Below, piece after piece: positions 42,103-50,750 of a stretch of DNA of 64,000 bases. The stretch lies in contig CAXIAD010000003.1 of NCBI GenBank assembly GCA_964021645.1, positions 1 through 64,000 of the forward strand, given 5' to 3'. Positions within the stretch are counted from its first letter, which is position 1; each line of letters starts with the position of its first letter. The notes under the pieces are model-generated. The model worked only from the letters and a program-made list of their open reading frames with translations, was not told the DNA's origin and made no database searches. The position numbers were made by a program, and so were the translations under genes. Source of the DNA: CANLDA01 sp964021645. GTDB taxonomy: Bacteria; Pseudomonadota; Alphaproteobacteria; Rhodobacterales; Rhodobacteraceae.

Positions 42103-43110
42103 ATGAGCATCGGCTCCGAAAAAACCCTCATGCTGACAGTCATGCGAAATGAGGGGCCGTATATCCTAGAATGGGTAGCGCATCATTTCTCGATTGGTTT
42201 TGATGATTTACTGATTTTTACGAACAATTGTACCGATAACACCGACCTCATTCTCGATCGGCTTGAGGTGTTAATGCCTCACCGGATTAAGCATCAACCA
42301 AATCCAAAAGTTATGTTTCCAGACAAGGGTCTTTGGCACGTGATGGCGTTGCGGTATGCGGGCCAATTTGGACGGTGTCGGGCCGCGGATTGGCTGTATG
42401 TGACTGATGCAGACGAGTTTTTGATCCTAAAGCAAAAGCACAAAACACTTGATGACCTGATGGGGGAAATTGGTTCAACAGATGCTATTTCGTTCACGTC
42501 TGTAGCATTCAACAGTAATGGCCAAAAGGAACAAGGCTCTGGGCAGGTCAAAAAGCGGTTCACTCAGACGACCAAAGATCTAAAAGCTGCAAAAAACGAA
42601 GGGCGAGCATCAATTACTGCCGTAAAAACACTCTTCAGGAATTCGATTGAGGGGCCAAGACGACCACATCGACCCGTAACGTCCGAGTTTTCCACCACTG
42701 GAAAACGCTGGGTTAACGGTTCGGGTGACGCTATGCCCGCAGAATGGACCGATGCGCACAACAAGGGAATTGAGGCAAACGGCACACGCAAACACGCACA
42801 ACTAAATCATTACATTATCAAAAGCGCGGCCGAGTTTCTTCTAAAGGTAGACCGAGGTGATGCAGTTCACGCCGAGCGTTTGGGGAAATCTGCCAAGTAT
42901 TGGAACCATGCAAACACGCAAGGCGATGTCGATAAAAGTGGAACAACGCAATCCAGGGCGGCAAGGGCACTCTTTTCTGAGTTTCTTTCAGATCCAGTGC
43001 TGCGGGCATTACACGAGGAATCACTCGAGCTGCGCGAGCGGCGACTATCGGAAATTTTGAAAACAGAACAAGGCGACAACCTTGCGCGAGCGATTGGGTA
43101 CTATGATTAA
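42103..43110 (+). CDS. Glycosyltransferase family 2-like protein
   Basis: 335 residues of the Glyco_tranf_2_4 type. The start LMLTVMRNEGPYILEWVAHH is typical, and the metal/nucleotide motif is TDADEF near residue 105. It resembles the N-terminal half of its convergent neighbour at 43107-44891. Its TAA overlaps that gene's stop by a few bases, tail to tail. Sugar donor and acceptor unknown. Confidence 0.85.
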   Translation: MSIGSEKTLMLTVMRNEGPYILEWVAHHFSIGFDDLLIFTNNCTDNTDLILDRLEVLMPHRIKHQPNPKVMFPDKGLWHVMALRYAGQFGRCRAADWLYVTDADEFLILKQKHKTLDDLMGEIGSTDAISFTSVAFNSNGQKEQGSGQVKKRFTQTTKDLKAAKNEGRASITAVKTLFRNSIEGPRRPHRPVTSEFSTTGKRWVNGSGDAMPAEWTDAHNKGIEANGTRKHAQLNHYIIKSAAEFLLKVDRGDAVHAERLGKSAKYWNHANTQGDVDKSGTTQSRAARALFSEFLSDPVLRALHEESLELRERRLSEILKTEQGDNLARAIGYYD

Positions 43111-44891
43111 GCTCTGTCTAAGATGATCGCTTCGGCAAGATTGATATCTTGGTTAATAGCAAATTCCTTGGGCAGGCATTTTTCTCCAGTAGTCAGCCAA
43201 AAATGTGCGGCTGACCCAATCAAAATGACGCGGCGAACCCCGTCAAGAGCCAACAGGGTTAGAGCTTTCCCGCCTAACTCTCTTTGACTAATGCGCAGCA
43301 CAGTCGGTGCCACCACTGTCATCAGTTTGTTTACTTGATCAGCAGTTTCTGCGGCATCAGCGGCGATCAATGGCACTGGGTGCATTGCTAGCCGTGGACC
43401 GAAATCGAACTCGTTTCGCGTCACAATATCTTCCATTAGGTCTGAGCGCGATTTGTGATCTTCTTGTGCAAGAACATTGATGCCAGGCAGTACTTGGCAC
43501 GCTATCACTGAAAGAAATCCCACACCGGCACCCAGATCCATCAAGCGATCGTCGTTCTCAAGCGTACGCGCTGTGAAGCGCCCAAGGCGCCGTTGGTATT
43601 TTCCGCGTACAACCATATCCAATGTATTTTGGGCAAAAACCCTTACGTCGGCAGGTAGGAGAATTCCTTGATTTTCAACCCAATCCACGGCAGTTGTAAC
43701 CGATACATCTATTTCGGGTACGAAACCGTCACCGCCTTCGTTGATATCGGCAAATTCCCCGCTGGGTTTTGAACGACGCTCATCGGCTGGCCGCGCGGCA
43801 TTCTTCTTTTCAACGTCACTCATGAGCGCGGCAATTTTTTCCGGATCACGCGCTTTAGGTGGTTTGGCGGAAATTTGTGTGATTGGTACTTTGGAGGCTT
43901 CAAGTAGTCCGAACTTTAGTTCCTCATATGCGTCTGTTTTGCGATACTCATCAAGGCGGGCTTCGACACGGTCAATTGCGTCGAAATGCAGCTTGTTCAA
44001 CACCGGATCAGTAAGCAGTTCGTCCATGATAGCTTTGCGGCGTTCAATATAGCGCAGAACCTTTTCATCGCGCACTTCGTTGCGATCCTGCAGTGACCAA
44101 TAGTCGGAATTATATTTGTCTTTCTTATTGTTCACATTACCGCGAAATTTACGGATCGCGTAGCTGTCAATCGACTTAACCGCATAGTGATTTAGTTGTG
44201 CCCATTGATATCCCACAGTACGCCGAATGGAGCGCCAACCGCGGAATTTGAAGTAATCTTCCATCGGCTGGCCGGAACCATTCAACCAGTTCACCGTATC
44301 GGGAAAATCTGTTTTCAGGTGCTTTGCCTTGATCGAAGGTCTGTGAATGCCAAGTTTCCAATAGTCAGGGTCGAACTTGAATAACGTCTTAACGCCCCAG
44401 CCCTTATTCCAAGTGGGGGGGGCAGCAAACAGATATTGTTCGGTGACTGGATCGCGGCTCCAGTCAATGACGCCGCCTGACCCAAAGATACGCCAAGTGA
44501 TCACAATGCCATTGGCGTCACCAGCGGCATCCAACATCGGATCTAGGGTGCCGTCTGCATAATTTATGCACAGAAATTCGTCAGCGTCGAACATAAGCAC
44601 CCAATCAGCACTCGCAACAACTGGCTCGATCTGCGCGTGTTTCATCGCAGATGGCTGGGGCTTTACGCCCTCAGGTATGTCATTACGGCGGTGATACCCT
44701 AGGCCTAGCTCTTCGAGCCGGATCAGCATGTCATCGGTGCCATCCGAACAATCATTCGTATAGACGAGGATTTTGGTAAAGCCGACGGCAAGATGATGGG
44801 CGTACCATTCCAACAGAAATGGTGCCTCATCCTTCATCATCGAAATCGCCAAGAGGTTACCGTGGCGGCTTTTATGGGGTTTCAGCTTCAC
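43107..44891 (-). CDS. Glycosyltransferase fused to a methyltransferase-like domain
   Basis: 594 residues. About 1-335 is a family 2-like glycosyltransferase (LLAISMMKDEAPFLLEWYAHH, MFDADEFLC). After a charged linker (about 340-400) comes a Rossmann-type region with LMDLGAGVGFLSVIACQ, a SAM-binding motif I, suggesting an FkbM-like or related methyltransferase domain. The rest of the C-terminal part fits poorly to a family I can name. It overlaps the stop of the plus-strand gene at 42103. It may add and methylate a sugar on a surface glycan, which is inferred. Confidence 0.8.
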   Translation of the reverse strand: MKLKPHKSRHGNLLAISMMKDEAPFLLEWYAHHLAVGFTKILVYTNDCSDGTDDMLIRLEELGLGYHRRNDIPEGVKPQPSAMKHAQIEPVVASADWVLMFDADEFLCINYADGTLDPMLDAAGDANGIVITWRIFGSGGVIDWSRDPVTEQYLFAAPPTWNKGWGVKTLFKFDPDYWKLGIHRPSIKAKHLKTDFPDTVNWLNGSGQPMEDYFKFRGWRSIRRTVGYQWAQLNHYAVKSIDSYAIRKFRGNVNNKKDKYNSDYWSLQDRNEVRDEKVLRYIERRKAIMDELLTDPVLNKLHFDAIDRVEARLDEYRKTDAYEELKFGLLEASKVPITQISAKPPKARDPEKIAALMSDVEKKNAARPADERRSKPSGEFADINEGGDGFVPEIDVSVTTAVDWVENQGILLPADVRVFAQNTLDMVVRGKYQRRLGRFTARTLENDDRLMDLGAGVGFLSVIACQVLPGINVLAQEDHKSRSDLMEDIVTRNEFDFGPRLAMHPVPLIAADAAETADQVNKLMTVVAPTVLRISQRELGGKALTLLALDGVRRVILIGSAAHFWLTTGEKCLPKEFAINQDINLAEAIILDRA

Positions 44892-44906
44892 CGAAGCCTC
44901 ACTTTT

Positions 44907-45713
44907 CTAAAAGAGTGCTTTGCCCGGCTCGATCCCGATCTCTTCGCACATACGTGCAGCATAAGATCCGGCGAGTGGTTCGTTTTTCTCCCACCAAGGT
45001 TTGGTTCCATTGGTGTAAAGATGTACTGACAACGTGTTCTCGGTGAAATGCCCCTCGACGTTACCAAATGGATCGTAAAAAACGTCGTTTAGTTGGAAGG
45101 GTACAGGATACAGCACGTCACGCGACATGGCCTTTTCAAACTGCCCAGTTTGTTTTGCAAAATGGGTAAAAGCTTGGGGGCCAAACGCAGTCCGTTCAGC
45201 TTTATAAATCCGGGCGGCATGGCTTAGGTTTGTATCAAGGCGGTCATATTTTTTTCGCTGATTTTTGTTCCACCATTGGGGGTAATCAGGCAAATTGTCA
45301 TAGTAGTCTAACAGCTGATCCATCAATTCGCATTCTTGAGGCAGACCCACAACGCCACAATTCAAGGCACCTTTTAGTCCATGTACACCAAAGATGTATT
45401 CTTGGTCATCAGGAAACGGGCGATGACAAAAGGCATCGCAATCTATCCAGATCGCGCCAGTTTTCTGGATCATTTTATAACGAAAAACGTTGGATAGAAA
45501 CGATGCAGAGGTATTTTCAACCAGCTCCATATCAATATCCATTATGTCAGAGGCAGGCCGCACTTCCACACCTTCAGGCGCGTTGTCCACCTTGTCAGTA
45601 CAGTAAAGAACGGTTGGGTGCCCTTGTTTAACATGGCTCTTGAGGCAAAGCTGATTTAGATAGTGAAGTTTGTCGCCAATCCATAGCGACGCGACCGTAC
45701 GACGATCACCCAT
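44907..45713 (-). CDS. Glycosyltransferase with DXD motif (GT32-like)
   Basis: 268 residues. VASLWIGDKLHYLNQLCLKSH at the N-terminus and the sugar-binding DXD in IWIDCDAFCHRPF suggest the Gly_transf_sug (GT32) group. The start at 45713 has AAGGG upstream; a longer frame to 45845 lacks support. It is 15 bases from the fused transferase and on the same strand, so the two are probably one operon. Confidence 0.78.
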   Translation of the reverse strand: MGDRRTVASLWIGDKLHYLNQLCLKSHVKQGHPTVLYCTDKVDNAPEGVEVRPASDIMDIDMELVENTSASFLSNVFRYKMIQKTGAIWIDCDAFCHRPFPDDQEYIFGVHGLKGALNCGVVGLPQECELMDQLLDYYDNLPDYPQWWNKNQRKKYDRLDTNLSHAARIYKAERTAFGPQAFTHFAKQTGQFEKAMSRDVLYPVPFQLNDVFYDPFGNVEGHFTENTLSVHLYTNGTKPWWEKNEPLAGSYAARMCEEIGIEPGKALF

Positions 45714-45905
45714 GTTGCTGCCCTTTCGCGAAACGCGCTTATTATTGTTAGTGTTTTGTCTAAAATAGCGACGCGGAGGGGGTTTTGTAAACAAGAGCGG
45801 TGTCAATGGCGGACACCAGCGATGGTTTGCCATGCAGAGTTGCAAGTTTGCACAAGTCTCTCTATCTCAGAAGGCAATTGTAGTTCTGTAAAAGGCGGTA
45901 AAAGC

Positions 45906-46517
45906 TTGGCCAACCATTTGTATCAGGGTGATCTCCCGGACGGTTTGGATTTGGGTTCTGTCGTTGCCATTGATTGCGAAACTATGGGACTTAATCCGCA
46001 TCGCGATCGCTTGTGTGTCATTCAAATGTCCGGTGGGGATAGTAATGCGCATCTTGTACAGATCGCTGTGGGGCAAGAGAATGCGCCTAACCTTTGCCGC
46101 ATGCTAGAAGACCCTTCGGTTCTAAAACTATTTCATTTTGGCCGGTTTGATATTGCCGCCATGTACAAAGCATTCGGTGCCCTCGCCGCGCCAGTGTACT
46201 GCACGAAGATCGCATCGAAACTGATCAGAACCTACACGGATCGCCACGGGTTAAAGAACCTTTTGCAAGAGCTGTTGAATGTCGACATTTCCAAACATCA
46301 GCAAATGAGCGATTGGGGTGCCGCGACTCTCACCCGTGCGCAGTTAGACTACGCAGCATCTGATGTTTTGTATCTTCACCGATTGCGCGACAGTTTGAAC
46401 GACCGACTAGAGCGCGAGGGACGTACCGAAATTGCCCAAGCTTGTTTTGAGTTTTTGCCAACGCGCGCTAAGCTTGATCTAGTTGGTTGGCCCGAACAAG
46501 ATATTTTTGCACACTGA
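45906..46517 (+). CDS. rnd: Ribonuclease D-like 3'-5' exonuclease
   Basis: 203-residue DEDD exonuclease without the HRDC domains, the short form common in alphaproteobacteria. Catalytic blocks are AIDCETMGLNP (Asp, Glu), FHFGRFDIAAM (Asp) and LDYAASDVLYL (Tyr, Asp). The probable start is TTG at 45906: an ATG-started longer frame from 45756 runs through unrelated sequence. Its stop shares a base with the kdsD start (TGATG). It acts in RNA 3'-end processing. Confidence 0.85.
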   Translation: MANHLYQGDLPDGLDLGSVVAIDCETMGLNPHRDRLCVIQMSGGDSNAHLVQIAVGQENAPNLCRMLEDPSVLKLFHFGRFDIAAMYKAFGALAAPVYCTKIASKLIRTYTDRHGLKNLLQELLNVDISKHQQMSDWGAATLTRAQLDYAASDVLYLHRLRDSLNDRLEREGRTEIAQACFEFLPTRAKLDLVGWPEQDIFAH

Positions 46518-47485
46518 TGGAAAATCCAAACAAATTCCTAACCACGGCTCGCCGCGTTATTGCCTGCGAAGCTAATGCCTTAAACGCTCTAGAGGCGTCT
46601 TTGGGTGATGAATTTGCTGAAGCTGTCGAAATCATGCTCTCTGCAACTGGCCGAATCATTATCTCGGGCATGGGAAAATCGGGGCATATAGCACGGAAAA
46701 TTGCTGCGACTCTTGCCAGCACCGGAACACCTGCGCATTTCGTACATCCAGCAGAGGCAAGCCACGGTGATCTGGGGATGATGGCACAAGGTGACGCAGC
46801 TTTGGTGCTTTCCAATTCAGGTGAAACGCCCGAACTCGCGGATGTTATCGCATATACTCGCAGGTTCAACATACCATTGATCGGAGTCGCGAGCAGGGCG
46901 GATTCAACTCTGATAAAACAATCGGACGTAGGACTTTTGTTGCCCTTGGCAGAAGAGGCGTGCGGAACAGGTATCGTGCCCACGTCATCGACAACGATGA
47001 CACTTGCGCTTGGAGATGCGTTGGCTGTGGCATTGATGGAGCATCGTTCCTTTACGCCCGAAAACTTTCGCGATTTCCATCCAGGAGGCAAACTTGGTGC
47101 GCGACTAAGTAAAGTTCGGGATTTGATGCATTCCGGCCCAGCCTTGCCGATCGTTGGTGTTGAAACGCTGATGACTGATGTTTTGATAGAGATTAGCCAA
47201 AAGGGGTTTGGCGTTGTGGGCGTGGCCGACACAAGTGGGCATTTGGTCGGCATCGTAACTGACGGTGATTTACGTCGGCATATGGACGGTTTGCTTGGCC
47301 TAACAGCAAGTCAAGTAATGACTGCATGTCCGACAACTATCGTAGCGGATTCGCTCGCGGAAGAGGCTGTCGCAATCATGAATGATCGGAAAATAACTTG
47401 TTTGTTTGTGATTCCCGAAGAGACTGATCTTCATGCTATTGGGTTAATACATATCCACGACTGTTTGCGAGTCGGGCTGGGGTAG
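46517..47485 (+). CDS. kdsD: Arabinose-5-phosphate isomerase
   Basis: 322 residues: SIS domain (IIISGMGKSGHIARK, LSNSGETPE, SSTTMTLALGDALA) and two CBS motifs (about 200-320). It converts ribulose-5-phosphate to arabinose-5-phosphate, the first step of KDO synthesis. It is followed by lptC, lptA and lptB, the standard envelope operon order. kdsB is at 58563. Confidence 0.93.
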   Translation: MENPNKFLTTARRVIACEANALNALEASLGDEFAEAVEIMLSATGRIIISGMGKSGHIARKIAATLASTGTPAHFVHPAEASHGDLGMMAQGDAALVLSNSGETPELADVIAYTRRFNIPLIGVASRADSTLIKQSDVGLLLPLAEEACGTGIVPTSSTTMTLALGDALAVALMEHRSFTPENFRDFHPGGKLGARLSKVRDLMHSGPALPIVGVETLMTDVLIEISQKGFGVVGVADTSGHLVGIVTDGDLRRHMDGLLGLTASQVMTACPTTIVADSLAEEAVAIMNDRKITCLFVIPEETDLHAIGLIHIHDCLRVGLG

Positions 47486-47488
47486 ATC

Positions 47489-48091
47489 GTGGATTGGGGG
47501 CTGACATATTCACAGGTTGTTGCATGGTTGAAGATACTTCTACCGTTGGCGGCACTTGGCTTACTGTCGACGCTTTTTATGCTGTCCCGAACGGTCGATA
47601 CCGTGTCATCGATACCATTCGCTAAGATTGACATTGAGCAACGGGCAAAAGAGCAGCGTCTCACAAAGCCATATTTCTCAGGCAAAACACGTGATGGAGA
47701 CTTATTGGCATTCACGGCCTCATCGGCACGTCCAGATTCCGATGATGTAACTCGAACTCTCGCGACGAACCTAGATGCGCGAATTGATTTTTCAGATGGT
47801 TCGACGATATCGTTTACTGCGAAAACCGGGGTTATCACCTCCGATATTCAGCAGGTTGAATTACAAGGCGACGTTCAGATAATAAGTTCGAATGGCTACA
47901 CAGTTCAAACTGAAACTTTGATTACCAGTTTACGTGAAACGCACGCTGAAAGTGTTGGACCTATAACAGGAAACGGGCCTGCCGGCAGATTTTCTGCGGG
48001 ACAAGCTATTCTTGGGGTAGAACCTAACAGTGGCGGTTCCTATTTGCTTTTTACAAAGGGCGTAAAACTGGTATACACCCCTCAGAAATAG
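47489..48091 (+). CDS. lptC: LPS export ABC transporter periplasmic protein LptC
   Basis: 200 residues from GTG, one N-terminal transmembrane helix (about 14-32) and a periplasmic LptC-fold part (GVITSDIQQVELQGDVQIISSNGY). It links the LptBFG complex to LptA. Four bases after kdsD and 12 before lptA. Confidence 0.9.
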   Translation: MDWGLTYSQVVAWLKILLPLAALGLLSTLFMLSRTVDTVSSIPFAKIDIEQRAKEQRLTKPYFSGKTRDGDLLAFTASSARPDSDDVTRTLATNLDARIDFSDGSTISFTAKTGVITSDIQQVELQGDVQIISSNGYTVQTETLITSLRETHAESVGPITGNGPAGRFSAGQAILGVEPNSGGSYLLFTKGVKLVYTPQK

Positions 48092-48103
48092 AAGAGGCTT
48101 CTC

Positions 48104-48595
48104 GTGACCCTTTTTCGTGCACTATTAGTAAGTTTGATCGTTTTACTTCCTGCCGTGGCGTTTGCTCAGGGTATGAAGGTCGCGTTTGGGGAACTTCGAC
48201 AAGACCCGAATGCACCTGTTGAGGTTTCCGCCGATAGCTTGTCTGTCGATCAAAATGATGGCAGCGCCGTATTCAGCGGCAACGTTTTGATTGTTCAAGG
48301 TAACATGCGAATGGCTGCACCAAAGGTGCACGTTCACTATAATGACGAAACCAGCGGTATCGCCAAGCTTGTTGCAACTGGCGGCGTTACTGTAGTGAAC
48401 GGTGCAGATGCCGCAGAGGCGCAAACTGCAAATTACCAGGTCGAAGACGGGGTTATCGTGATGATAGGTGATGTTCTTTTGACGCAGGGGAACAACGCTC
48501 TTTCTACCGAAAAGATGACTGTCAATTTGGATGCAGGTACGGCTCAGATGGATGGGCGTGTAAAAACTGTGCTCAAGCCAGAGGGCAATAATTGA
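48104..48595 (+). CDS. lptA: LPS transport periplasmic protein LptA
   Basis: 163 residues from GTG with a signal peptide (LLVSLIVLLPAVAFA) and OstA-like beta-jellyroll (PVEVSADSLSVDQNDGSAVFSGNV). It forms the periplasmic bridge for LPS. Its stop shares a base with the lptB ATG. Confidence 0.92.
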   Translation: MTLFRALLVSLIVLLPAVAFAQGMKVAFGELRQDPNAPVEVSADSLSVDQNDGSAVFSGNVLIVQGNMRMAAPKVHVHYNDETSGIAKLVATGGVTVVNGADAAEAQTANYQVEDGVIVMIGDVLLTQGNNALSTEKMTVNLDAGTAQMDGRVKTVLKPEGNN

Positions 48596-49353
48596 TGGAA
48601 AAACCTGATCTATCCGTCACCGAAGGCAGCTCCGGTTTACGTGTCGAAAACCTGCGCAAAAGTTATCGAAAACGCGTGGTCATTCGCGATTTTGGCATGG
48701 AATTGAACCGAGGCGAGGTTGTTGCTCTTTTGGGGCCGAATGGATCGGGAAAAACCACTACATTCTACTCAATCGCGGGACTGGTGTTTCCAGAGGGTGG
48801 CAAGGTTATTATCGACGGGCGTGATGTTACAAATTTGCCGATGTATCGCCGTGCCAAATTGGGCATCGGGTATTTACCGCAAGAGATGTCGATTTTCCGC
48901 GGCCTGAATGTCGAGGATAATATCAACGCGATTCTTGATATCACCGAAAAGGACCGGCACAAGCGAAGAGAGCGGCTAGAAGAGTTGCTAAGTGAGTTTT
49001 CTATTGAGCACCTACGCCGTGCACCCGCTTTAGCATTGTCCGGCGGGGAGCGGCGACGTGTGGAGATTGCCCGGTGCTTAGCTGCAAATCCCAAATACCT
49101 TTTACTAGATGAGCCATTTGCAGGGGTTGATCCGATTTCTGTAGGGGACATTCGACATCTTGTTGCGGATCTCAAAAAGCGTGGGATCGGTGTTCTTATT
49201 ACTGATCACAATGTACGTGAGACTCTCGAAATTGTGGATCGGGCCTATATTCTGCATGATGGTCGTGTACTGATGTCCGGGGCACCTAGCGAAGTCGTTG
49301 AAAATGAAAACGTACGCCGAGTCTATTTAGGTGATAATTTTCGTATTTCGTAA
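48595..49353 (+). CDS. lptB: LPS export ABC transporter ATP-binding protein LptB
   Basis: 252 residues. Walker A GPNGSGKTT, signature LSGGERRRVEIARCL, Walker B LLLDEPFAGVDP, and the family-specific LPQEMSIFRGL. It powers LPS extraction from the inner membrane. Confidence 0.96.
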   Translation: MEKPDLSVTEGSSGLRVENLRKSYRKRVVIRDFGMELNRGEVVALLGPNGSGKTTTFYSIAGLVFPEGGKVIIDGRDVTNLPMYRRAKLGIGYLPQEMSIFRGLNVEDNINAILDITEKDRHKRRERLEELLSEFSIEHLRRAPALALSGGERRRVEIARCLAANPKYLLLDEPFAGVDPISVGDIRHLVADLKKRGIGVLITDHNVRETLEIVDRAYILHDGRVLMSGAPSEVVENENVRRVYLGDNFRIS

Positions 49354-49666
49354 CCCGTATTCCTGAAATTTGGGCACATGAGGTTACCTAATAAATTCGA
49401 TTTCCTTACAATTGTCAGCAGTCTTTCTTCAGGGTGATCGGCGGAAAACTGAAATTTCTGATTCAGATCATTGACAAGGCCCCACTCTGTAGCCTCAAAT
49501 ACCTGTATGATATTTGTGGAAATTGCACTGCTGAATGACGCGGCCTTTTCTCTAAGGTATGTCTTTGGGCAAGCTTCAGAAATATCCAATTCCAACATTC
49601 GGTTCTGATTTTCGCTCCTTGCGGAGCCAATGAGATGAATCGACATGTGATCGCAAAGGAGATTGA
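49354..49666. other. 313-bp gap between lptB and hpf
   Basis: No credible gene. In many proteobacteria rpoN occupies this place, but here it is absent. A possible promoter (TTGACA at 49471-49476, TCAAAT at 49495-49500, 18-bp spacing) could drive hpf. A minus-strand open frame across this gap has no ribosome site and no recognisable features. Confidence 0.5.
49471..49500 (+). promoter_or_regulatory. Possible hpf promoter
   Basis: TTGACA (49471-49476) and TCAAAT (49495-49500, four of six consensus bases) with 18-bp spacing, about 165 bases before hpf. Confidence 0.3.
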
Positions 49667-50236
49667 ATGCGCTATCAGATTACTGGAAAACAGATCGACA
49701 TCGGAGAGGCCCTGCAAACTCATGTTAAGGATCAACTTGGCAGTGCGGTAAATAAATATGCCGAACGACCGACCGACGCCAACGTCATTTTTTCCAAAAG
49801 CGCTCACGAATATGTTTGCGAGGCGACGGTCCATCTTTCGACCGGCCTCACCGCGCAAGCCAAGGCTCACGCAACCGAAATTTACGCGGCATTCGACAAT
49901 TGTTGCGAAAAAATGGAGAAACAACTCCGTCGATACAAGCGCCGTCTGAAAGACCATCACAAGGACCGCGCGGAACCAGTTGAATTCTTCGGAGCGTCCT
50001 CGTATATCCTCGCCAAAGAGGGGGAAATCGAAGAGCAGGAACCTGAGTCGCTCCAGCCAGTTATCGTCGCAGAGATGGAAACGAATATACAATCTCTTTC
50101 TGTCGGCGAGGCGGTAATGCAAATGGAGTTGGCCGGAGCACCTGTTTTGGTTTTCCGCAACGAAGGGAAAGATGGCCTTAACGTGGTCTATCGTCGTGAC
50201 GATGGGAATGTTGGCTGGATTGACCCACAAACTTGA
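49667..50236 (+). CDS. hpf: Long-form ribosome hibernation promoting factor
   Basis: 189 residues. The N-terminal S30AE domain (MRYQITGKQIDIGEALQTHV, CEKMEKQLRRYKRRLKDHH) is followed by the long-form C-terminal dimerisation tail (SLSVGEAVMQMELAGAPVLVFRNE, VVYRRDDGNVGWIDP). It pairs 70S ribosomes in stationary phase. The ATG has an AAAGGAGA site. It precedes ptsN, the usual pairing. Confidence 0.94.
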   Translation: MRYQITGKQIDIGEALQTHVKDQLGSAVNKYAERPTDANVIFSKSAHEYVCEATVHLSTGLTAQAKAHATEIYAAFDNCCEKMEKQLRRYKRRLKDHHKDRAEPVEFFGASSYILAKEGEIEEQEPESLQPVIVAEMETNIQSLSVGEAVMQMELAGAPVLVFRNEGKDGLNVVYRRDDGNVGWIDPQT

Positions 50237-50278
50237 TGCGATTGGGTGCCTGTGACCCTTTCGGGAGATACGGGCAAC

Positions 50279-50743
50279 ATGGATTTAGCTACCATTCTTA
50301 AGCCAGAGGCGGTCAAGGTGATTTCGGCCGCCTCCAGCAAGAAGCGTTTACTTCATGAATTTGGAGAGCTCGCTGCGTCTGCCTACGGGTTGAAAGCAAC
50401 AAGTGTTGTTGAGGCTCTTCAGGAACGTGAAAGTTTGGGGCCAACCGGTGTTGGGCAAGGGGTAGCTCTACCGCATGCGCGCTTGCCCAAACTTACATCC
50501 GTCTCCGGTGCGTTTATCCTTTTAGAAAAACCGGTGGATTTTAATTCAGTTGATCGTCAGCCTGTTGACATCGCGTTCGCATTGTTTGCGCCCGAAGAGG
50601 CGGGTGTCGAGCATTTGAAGGCATTGGCGCTGGTAGCACGTACTTTGCGTGAGGCGTCAGTTTGTAGCAAACTCCGCGCAAATCGGAGTTCGGCCACGCT
50701 TTACACCATCCTTACCGAGAGCCAGCGCGTCCAGGCGGCGTGA
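50279..50743 (+). CDS. ptsN: PTS IIA-like nitrogen-regulatory protein PtsN
   Basis: 154 residues. The phosphorylated His66 is in GVALPHARLP. The start at 50279 follows a GGGAG site and gives the family length; a GTG at 50246 is less likely. It takes phosphate from the nitrogen PTS and signals carbon/nitrogen or potassium status. Confidence 0.92.
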   Translation: MDLATILKPEAVKVISAASSKKRLLHEFGELAASAYGLKATSVVEALQERESLGPTGVGQGVALPHARLPKLTSVSGAFILLEKPVDFNSVDRQPVDIAFALFAPEEAGVEHLKALALVARTLREASVCSKLRANRSSATLYTILTESQRVQAA

Positions 50744-50750
50744 ACAAATC

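Noticed and set aside
49463..50230. 255-codon minus-strand open frame opposite hpf
   Set aside because: It lies antisense to the clear HPF gene, has no ribosome site and no protein features; long antisense frames are common here because of codon bias.
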